64,000 nucleotides of DNA, taken from assembly GCF_002014965.1 (NCBI RefSeq), contig NZ_MUXT01000001.1:350218-414217 (forward strand). The letters are read 5' to 3'. Under the pieces are notes generated by a model. The model did no database searches, was not told where the DNA came from, and was given only the letters and a program-made list of their open reading frames with translations. Source of the stretch: Moraxella canis. GTDB taxonomy: Bacteria; Pseudomonadota; Gammaproteobacteria; Pseudomonadales; Moraxellaceae. Position 1 is the first letter of the stretch; the number at the start of each line of letters is the position of its first letter. A program made the translations under genes and the position numbers. Shown piece after piece: positions 58,832-64,000 of this stretch.

Positions 58832-59476
58832 TTATCTTTTCTTAATAAAAATCAGACGATAAAACCAATCATCCACGCTCAAATAACGCCCTGCGCCAAA
58901 CACCAATAACACCAGTAGCATGATCAAATAAGTAACACCAAATTCTACGCCATTATTAAGTATGACAAAATTCCCTGTTTGAGTCAGCCACTCAAAATCA
59001 CCCTGAGATTGTAAAATTTCATTGGCTTTTGCCAGTCGCTCGCCAGCAGCAAGCGAATTTTGTAAACTTGATTGACCTTCAGGCAGGTAAGAAAACAGCT
59101 GAGAGATGTTCGTTGTAGGGTCTGTGGGCGTAATGGCGTACCATCCGTTTTTCAAATGCACCTTAACAATTGCAACCATCATGGTCATTGACAACATCAA
59201 GGCAAACCACCGAGTTAACACACCAAATAATAATGCTGCACCGCCGATCAATTCTGCAAAAATCACCAAAATAACCCAAAGGGGCGCAAATGGCAATCCA
59301 AGCCCCCATGACACATCCCCAAACCATGAGACCATACTATCAAACTGCGTCAATTTTTGCCAACCTGCCACAATAAAAATAGGTGCTAGATATAAACGCA
59401 GCGCCAATAAAACAAAAAAATCAAGCTTCGGCAGCAGCTGAGCGACAGCCAGATATAAATTCATTATCTTATTCAT
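58832..59476 (-). CDS. DoxX family membrane protein
   Basis: A 214-residue membrane protein with LRLYLAPIFIVAGWQKLTQF (about 26-45) and ELIGGAALLFGVLTRW (about 75-90), the DoxX signature, in four to five hydrophobic segments. A soluble loop of about 60 residues lies before the last helix. Its ATG overlaps the DUF2063 stop (ATGA). DoxX is a common companion of DUF692/DUF2063 operons; its role there is unknown, possibly redox or membrane anchoring. Confidence 0.82.
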   Translation of the reverse strand: MNKIMNLYLAVAQLLPKLDFFVLLALRLYLAPIFIVAGWQKLTQFDSMVSWFGDVSWGLGLPFAPLWVILVIFAELIGGAALLFGVLTRWFALMLSMTMMVAIVKVHLKNGWYAITPTDPTTNISQLFSYLPEGQSSLQNSLAAGERLAKANEILQSQGDFEWLTQTGNFVILNNGVEFGVTYLIMLLVLLVFGAGRYLSVDDWFYRLIFIKKR

Positions 59477-60219
59477 CGTTTAATCTCAATCATGACTTGA
59501 GCGTCAAATAAAGTTCGGAATAATTCCTCAGTCTGATCCATCAAATCAGCCTTAAGCCCAAAATAATTCACAATATCGACAATCAAATCAGCTGGGCTTG
59601 GATACACCTTATCAGTCTCTTGGATAAAAGTTAATACAATAAAGCTGACGATATTTATCTGCATAAAAGCCGTCTGATAACCCTCATCTAAGGAGCGATA
59701 TACCAACACAAAGGTATCTTGTGGCTTTGTCGGCAAATACTCACTACCAATTTGATGAACCTCCCAAGAATACTTTAAGACTTGTAAGGTGCTGTTGATA
59801 AAAATCTGCCGATTATCCTCTTCCAAAAAAAGCTTCGGCGGGATGTTGGGCAAATTATCAACATATAGCTCTATCCATTCATAGTGAGCAAGCTCTGCAA
59901 CGCACGGATGAAGATCAAACGCAGTGATAATATCCTCATCCAAATAATCCACAAACTGCTTATTAATTTCACTAAAATACGGGCTGGACATATCGCCTTG
60001 CTTTATAAAAGACAATAAAAGCCTATGCCAAACTGGCTCATCAATGATCTTGCGACAAACAGGAAAGCATTGATTGACAAAACCTGCCACTGCACGAAAA
60101 ATCAAAGTTTGGTAAAGCTCTCCGACGCGCTTTGGGATAGTGTCACAGCTTTCATGGGCTTGCTTGCGAATATAGTCGCCAAAATCTTGTTGGAAATGTT
60201 TTAAATTTGGTGCTTTCAT
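59473..60219 (-). CDS. DUF2063 partner protein (BufC/HvfC-like)
   Basis: A 248-residue DUF2063 protein. KHFQQDFGDYIRK at the start, VYRNLIFRAVAGFVNQCFPVCRK-type LIFRAVAGFVNQCFPVC (about 40-56), and FVDYLDEDIITAFDLHPCVAELAHYEW (read in parts near 87-115) are the conserved blocks. In bufferin and similar pathways this partner binds the precursor and presents it to the DUF692 oxidase. ATG 60219 is five bases after the bufB-like stop. Confidence 0.88.
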   Translation of the reverse strand: MKAPNLKHFQQDFGDYIRKQAHESCDTIPKRVGELYQTLIFRAVAGFVNQCFPVCRKIIDEPVWHRLLLSFIKQGDMSSPYFSEINKQFVDYLDEDIITAFDLHPCVAELAHYEWIELYVDNLPNIPPKLFLEEDNRQIFINSTLQVLKYSWEVHQIGSEYLPTKPQDTFVLVYRSLDEGYQTAFMQINIVSFIVLTFIQETDKVYPSPADLIVDIVNYFGLKADLMDQTEELFRTLFDAQVMIEIKR

Positions 60220-60224
60220 ACCGA

Positions 60225-61145
60225 TCAAATGGTCTTAGTTTTAGATAAATTTTCCACTTGGGCAGATTGTAGCCAGCGGATATGATTCACTTCGTCTATC
60301 AGTTGCTCGAGGCTTGGAAAGTTAAAATCTCGCTCCAGACAAGTTGGAATCATATCAGCAGTTTTTGCGGTACGCTGATAAATCTCATCATAAGTAGATT
60401 CAAGCAATGCCCATACTTGATTAACAACACTTTCACCATGCGTGTCAATAATCAATCCATCATGATCAGCATAATGACCAGCGACATGCAAATAACAGAC
60501 TCTCTCCAAAGGCAGCTGGTGTAGATATTCCTGCGCATCAAAACCAAAATTTTGGCTATTAACAAAAATATTATTAACATCTAAGTGTAGCAAACAGTCA
60601 GCTTCTTCAATCACCGCTGTGATAAATTCACAATCGGACATTTCACTTTCTTTTGGGCGATAATAATAAGATGCGTTTTCTAAGCCAATTTGCCGACCAA
60701 GAATATCTTGCACTTGACTAATCCTGTCAGCTACCCATGTAACCGCCTCAGATGTGCAAGGCATAGGTAGTAAGTCATACAAATATCCCTTGGAATCGCC
60801 ACACCACGCCAAATGCTCAGTAAATAACTCAATCTCATGACGCTGCATAAACTGCTTAATATTTTTGACATGCTGAACATCCAGCTGTCTTGTACCGCCT
60901 ATGGATAACGACAACCCATGGCAGACAAAATCAAAACGCTCACTATAAGAGCGAAGCAAGGCATCAAATCTCCCGCCCATGACACCTTGTGAATTCATCC
61001 AATTTTCAGGTGAAACCTCAAAAAAATCAATCTCATGGGATAATGAGTAGCGCCCATCCATCTGCGCCATCATCTCACGTCGAAACCCCATGCCAGCGCC
61101 CATCGGCACGACTGACTGACTTTTGACCTGCTTGATCGTTGACAT
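60225..61145 (-). CDS. DUF692 multinuclear non-heme iron oxidase (BufB/HvfB-like)
   Basis: A 306-residue TIM-barrel oxidase of the MNIO (DUF692) family. It has the expected metal and active-site residues: EVSPENWM, CHGLSLSIGG, FTEHLAWCG, GLENASYYY, HLDVNNIFVNSQN, LHVAGH, DTHGESV and CLERDFN. These iron enzymes modify cysteine (and other residues) in short precursor peptides. It is the second gene of the operon, after the Cys-repeat precursor and before DUF2063. Confidence 0.93.
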   Translation of the reverse strand: MSTIKQVKSQSVVPMGAGMGFRREMMAQMDGRYSLSHEIDFFEVSPENWMNSQGVMGGRFDALLRSYSERFDFVCHGLSLSIGGTRQLDVQHVKNIKQFMQRHEIELFTEHLAWCGDSKGYLYDLLPMPCTSEAVTWVADRISQVQDILGRQIGLENASYYYRPKESEMSDCEFITAVIEEADCLLHLDVNNIFVNSQNFGFDAQEYLHQLPLERVCYLHVAGHYADHDGLIIDTHGESVVNQVWALLESTYDEIYQRTAKTADMIPTCLERDFNFPSLEQLIDEVNHIRWLQSAQVENLSKTKTI

Positions 61146-61226
61146 GATTTACACCCATCAATCTTATGTCATACCACTTTACGATGATAAAGCATTGCGT
61201 CTTTATCATCGTAAATCTCGGTTTAT

Positions 61227-61550
61227 TTACTTAGAAGCACCACAATTGGCGTTGGCATTTTTATTTGCGCTGGCACCACAGTTGGCACTACCCATTTTCT
61301 CAGCGCTTGCGCCACAATTGGCATTGGCGTTTTTGCTTGCTGGGGTGGGAGTGGCGGCGCATTTACCTTCGCCGCATTTACCTTCGGCATCTTTGGTCAT
61401 CATGCCGCCCATCGGTTTTGTGCTATTTTGATAGCCTTGCTCCATTGATTTTGCTTGCGGCTTGGGCATGGCTTCTGATTTGCAAGCCACCAATCCAGTT
61501 GCAAGTAATGTCGCAACAGCCAGCCCAGTAATTTGCTTTGAATTTGACAT
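61227..61550 (-). CDS. Bufferin-like precursor peptide with EGKC pair and NCGAS repeats
   Basis: A 107-residue secreted precursor. An N-terminal signal (about 1-22) ends in LVAC, a lipobox-like site (Cys23). After a linker comes EGKCGEGKC (Cys59, Cys64), the motif known from HvfA-type substrates of DUF692 oxidases. The C-terminus has three 12-residue repeats around NCGAS (Cys79, 91, 103). It has no DUF2282 domain. GGAG precedes ATG, and an ECF-type promoter is about 60 bases upstream. The product is probably a cysteine-modified metal-binding peptide of the envelope. Confidence 0.8.
   Translation of the reverse strand: MSNSKQITGLAVATLLATGLVACKSEAMPKPQAKSMEQGYQNSTKPMGGMMTKDAEGKCGEGKCAATPTPASKNANANCGASAEKMGSANCGASANKNANANCGASK
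61237..61344 (-). repeat. Three 36-bp tandem repeats in the precursor gene
   Basis: Units 61237-61272, 61273-61308 and 61309-61344, each coding for a 12-residue module ending in NCGAS. Units are diverged, so they were not duplicated recently, but unequal exchange could change the copy number. Confidence 0.8.
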
Positions 61551-61616
61551 AACATTCTCCTTTTGAATAAAAACTCAATCATCATCACAGCATCACAAAA
61601 CCATTTGTGACACCTA

Positions 61617-61646
61617 TTAGACACATCTCAATCCCAAATTCTTACA
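61617..61646 (-). promoter_or_regulatory. ECF-type promoter of the peptide operon
   Basis: On the minus strand TGTAAG (61641-61646) and TGTCTAA (61617-61623) are 17 bases apart, close to the TGTAAC...CGTCTAA pattern of many ECF promoters, 67 bases before the precursor start. A sigma-70 -10 box is not seen here on this strand. Confidence 0.6.
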
Positions 61647-61739
61647 CAAATTTTTAAAAAATTGCGTTATCATTTTCATCCCCTATGAATGCTCATCTAA
61701 GCTATAATAAGTGCTTAAAATCATTGATGTGGTCATCTT

Positions 61740-63281
61740 ATGAAATATTTATCAAAAAACGTATCAACCAAAACCCAGCAATCACTCATCGCCTTAATGA
61801 TCGGGGCGGCGGTATTAACGGCTTGTTCTGAGCCTAATCGCACGGCGCAGCAAAACAGCTCCGAGCCCAGTCAAGCCATTAACACGGATAGCGCCAAAGG
61901 CTATCATGTCCATGAAGTGGCTTTGGGTGACATGGTTGTTGGTGAGATGACCGCTCCACAGCGCGGCTTGATTGTCCTGCCCAGCACAAAAGCCGATACC
62001 AAATATCCCTTGGTGATCATCAGTCATCTGCGTGCGCCGAATTGCAGTGGTGGTGAGTTTGCTTATCCTTGCCCCGAAGGTCAGACTGAGCTGCGCTTTG
62101 ACCAAGGCATGCAGTATCTGGCAGAGCATCTGGCAGACTCAGGCTATGCGGTGATTGTGCCTGATTATAGCGTTGTGTTTAGTGGAGATATGGTGACAGA
62201 GCCTTATGACCAAGCCGCATTATGGCGTGAAACTATCCAAGCATTCATGACTCACATACAGCAGTCGCCACAAATGAGTAGCTTGGTGGATTTTGAGCGT
62301 GTGGGCTTGTTTGCGCATTCTCGCTCAGGCAATATGCTAGATGCTGCCCATGCGCTTTTTGGCGAAAAACTCAAAGGCGTGCTGACCTATGGTCCATCGC
62401 CAGATACCTATGATATCGCCGAGATCTCTGCTGCGCCTGTGGATGTGCCTTATCTGTCGATCTTAGGTGATCTTGACAAAGATGTCGATCAAGCCGTCAA
62501 TCAGTGGATTGGGCACTGGATCAGCACACCACGCCAGACGCCAGCCACCGTTGCCACGGTGCCAGGGTTTGGTCATAACTATATCAACCGTGCGCTCAGC
62601 TCAGCAAAGATTGATGAGCGCATCGGCTGTGATGTGCTAGATTGTCCTGATGCCAATGCCCACGAACAGCTGGTGATGCAAACCGCCGCTCAGTGGTTTG
62701 ATGCCACCTTAAAAGGCGCCAAGACCACTTTACCCATCAAGGCAGCAGACGCACTTCCCACCACATTAGCCGATCATGAAGTCAGCTGGCTTGCCGCCAC
62801 ACCAAAAGCGATCAGCACCGTCAATTTTGATGACTTCAAACCTTTTCAAGGCAGCGAAGTGACGCTCTGTCGCTACGAAGATCCGATGAATCCATTTCAG
62901 CCAAAAGATGCCTGCCCACGACCAGAGCTTGGTGTGATAACCACGATGACTTATATCGCACAATTTAGCCAAGCTGCTGCGGACACGGCGGTCAAAGGTG
63001 CACAAGGTTTGGCGGTTCATCTGTCGCCATGGGGCAGCCAGACCAAGCCCACCAATGTGACGATAACCCTACATGCTGACGACGGTCAGCAGCTGGCACT
63101 GCCCATCGCTGCAGATCATCCTGCCATCAAAAGCCGCTTAACCGAATTTGACAATGGCGTCTATCAGCTATCCACCGTACGCCTGCCCCTACCGGCTGAG
63201 TGGCAAAATCACACAATCACCCATCTCACCATCACGACCGACGGGAACAAGATCGAAGTTCGCAGTGTGGATTTTTATTGA
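61740..63281 (+). CDS. Alpha/beta-hydrolase lipoprotein
   Basis: A 513-residue envelope protein with a signal peptide ending in a lipobox LTAC (Cys29). Residues about 55-330 form an alpha/beta-hydrolase domain: nucleophile elbow AHSRSGN (about 197), acid in ILGDLDKDVD (about 240) and His in VPGFGHNY (about 281). It resembles dienelactone-hydrolase or PAF-acetylhydrolase-like esterases; the substrate is unknown. Residues about 380-513 are a beta-rich C-terminal part that I do not recognise. It is divergent from the peptide operon. Confidence 0.8.
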   Translation: MKYLSKNVSTKTQQSLIALMIGAAVLTACSEPNRTAQQNSSEPSQAINTDSAKGYHVHEVALGDMVVGEMTAPQRGLIVLPSTKADTKYPLVIISHLRAPNCSGGEFAYPCPEGQTELRFDQGMQYLAEHLADSGYAVIVPDYSVVFSGDMVTEPYDQAALWRETIQAFMTHIQQSPQMSSLVDFERVGLFAHSRSGNMLDAAHALFGEKLKGVLTYGPSPDTYDIAEISAAPVDVPYLSILGDLDKDVDQAVNQWIGHWISTPRQTPATVATVPGFGHNYINRALSSAKIDERIGCDVLDCPDANAHEQLVMQTAAQWFDATLKGAKTTLPIKAADALPTTLADHEVSWLAATPKAISTVNFDDFKPFQGSEVTLCRYEDPMNPFQPKDACPRPELGVITTMTYIAQFSQAAADTAVKGAQGLAVHLSPWGSQTKPTNVTITLHADDGQQLALPIAADHPAIKSRLTEFDNGVYQLSTVRLPLPAEWQNHTITHLTITTDGNKIEVRSVDFY

Positions 63282-63288
63282 TACTAAA

Positions 63289-63316
63289 AATAGCCTGGCA
63301 TTGAGTCAGGCTTTTA
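63289..63316 (+). terminator. Terminator after the lipoprotein gene
   Basis: AGCCTG/CAGGCT stem with a 9-base loop and a TTTTAT tail. Confidence 0.6.
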
Positions 63317-63486
63317 TAGGATAAATGTGACAAACGGTGATTGGCATGTCGATGCGATTATCCTAATCCGCGGAATGTGGATGATTTAGAAAATTTATTT
63401 ATCAAGCATACCTTTTCTGTGGTCAGGGCGTCGGTGAGCGTTTAGAGCGCGTTTATCGGTTTACTGGTTTAAATGCTAAAAAATCA

Positions 63487-63684
63487 TCATCCCTTAGGCT
63501 GCTCGATGCCATAATGCTTGTATAGTAGCGACAAAGCTAGCGCCGTGAATGGTGTATCATCCGCATCAATGGCGGTCAGAATATCAGCATCTGCATCAAC
63601 AGAGAAGGTGACAATTTTTTTAACCAACCTTTCTTCATATTTTTTGATGGCTCGTCTGGTGTATTCTGGGGTAATATTGCTCAT
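63487..63684 (-). CDS. Small hypothetical protein (65 aa), accessory type
   Basis: A 65-residue protein with an AGGA ribosome-binding site. The N-terminus ITPEYTRRAIKKYEERL resembles the start of small proteins often found on plasmids and phages, some with ribbon-helix-helix folds. The rest (VTFSVDADADILTAIDADDTP) is acidic and no fold is evident. It lies next to the transposase remnant, suggesting accessory DNA. Confidence 0.55.
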   Translation of the reverse strand: MSNITPEYTRRAIKKYEERLVKKIVTFSVDADADILTAIDADDTPFTALALSLLYKHYGIEQPKG

Positions 63685-63724
63685 GGTTTATTTTTCCTAA
63701 TTTGACAATTAACTTCCATTATTC

Positions 63725-64000
63725 TTAAGATAAGAGGATTCTTCCTAACAGACGGTCACCGACCGCAAGAATATTTTTACTGCCATTAATACCTCTATCA
63801 TGCGGTATGCCATGCTTTGTACAGATCCATTCTCTTATTGCCAAACCTGCTCTCCCTTTCGGATTACCATACCTATCGCCACAGCACGAACAAGTTTGGG
63901 CAGTGTATTTCTCAATAGATTTTTAGCAAGTCAAATTATGAATATTTTTGACTATCTGAAAGTTGATAATGCTCTCTGAGCAGTTGGCGCATCAATGCAC
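63725..64000 (-). pseudogene. Remnant of a TnpB (IS200/IS605 OrfB) gene
   Basis: Reading leftward, 65 codons give YTAQTCSCCGDRYGN..WICTKHG..HDRGINGSKNIL and a stop at 63725, which is the C-terminal zinc-ribbon region of TnpB. The second Cys pair reads CTKH instead of CxxC. An in-frame stop lies just upstream (63923-63925), and the remaining bases to the window edge do not restore the frame, so the gene is broken. More of it may lie to the right. Confidence 0.7.

Noticed and set aside
61237..61344. 36-bp repeats considered as a CRISPR-like array
   Set aside because: The units are contiguous, diverged and in frame within the precursor gene, with no spacers.

Overview
The window is chromosomal DNA of moderate GC from a gammaproteobacterium of the family Moraxellaceae, most likely Moraxella or a close relative. 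The family signals are a single-chain (monomeric) isocitrate dehydrogenase, a SpoT whose synthetase half has decayed, a dat/ddc pair for 1,3-diaminopropane, a zur-znuCB zinc locus, and the fur/bamE and yggS/pilT neighbourhoods. No rRNA, tRNA, CRISPR array or complete insertion sequence was found. Most of the window is compact housekeeping DNA.

Layout, left to right. At 1-373 is the 5' part of atpI, start of an ATP synthase operon running off the left edge. At 435-4508 is the zinc regulon: znuA faces zur-znuC-znuB-cpdA across a spacer with Zur-box palindromes. At 4654-10348 are dksA-gluQ, a small outer-membrane barrel protein, gph, a DUF4442 protein and uvrC. At 10417-21827 ddc and dat, normally neighbours, are separated by a Type I restriction-modification island read leftward: hsdM, hsdS2, fic, hsdR, hsdS1. 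At 22415-35166 are queE, a DMT exporter, a TRIC-like channel, recJ-ispH, gmk-rpoZ-spoT, a 59-residue gene, ridA, a Dyp peroxidase and priA. At 35187-46640 are traX-like, a DUF2628-like/pilin-like fusion, trmB, ribF, a YecA-like gene, a coiled-coil gene with zapA, nadE, yggS, pilT, fur, bamE and dedA. At 46832-52405 is metR, facing a cobalamin lower-ligand assembly operon (tsaD, 2H phosphoesterase, cobU, cobT, cobC, cobS). At 53050-57857 are icd, a baeRF3-like gene and hemH. At 57944-61646 is a modified-peptide (bufferin-type) operon with its own ECF sigma factor. At 61740-64000 are an alpha/beta-hydrolase lipoprotein, a small hypothetical gene and the decayed end of a TnpB-type transposase gene.

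Two places stand out. (1) The Type I R-M island has two specificity genes that share an almost identical first target-recognition domain as a direct repeat but differ in the second. hsdS1 carries a run of nine G exactly between its two halves, so slippage would switch it between a full-length and a half-length specificity subunit. A class II Fic protein with a C-terminal winged-helix-like region sits inside the operon behind three tandem 26-bp palindromes. (2) The peptide operon encodes a short precursor with a lipobox-like signal, an EGKC/EGKC pair and three 12-residue NCGAS repeats, followed by a DUF692 oxidase, a DUF2063 partner, DoxX, an ECF sigma factor and a probable zinc-binding anti-sigma factor. 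An ECF-type promoter lies just upstream of the precursor gene.

All functional assignments come from reading motifs and family resemblance by eye. No database search was run, and start codons were chosen from ribosome-binding sites and family length where possible.
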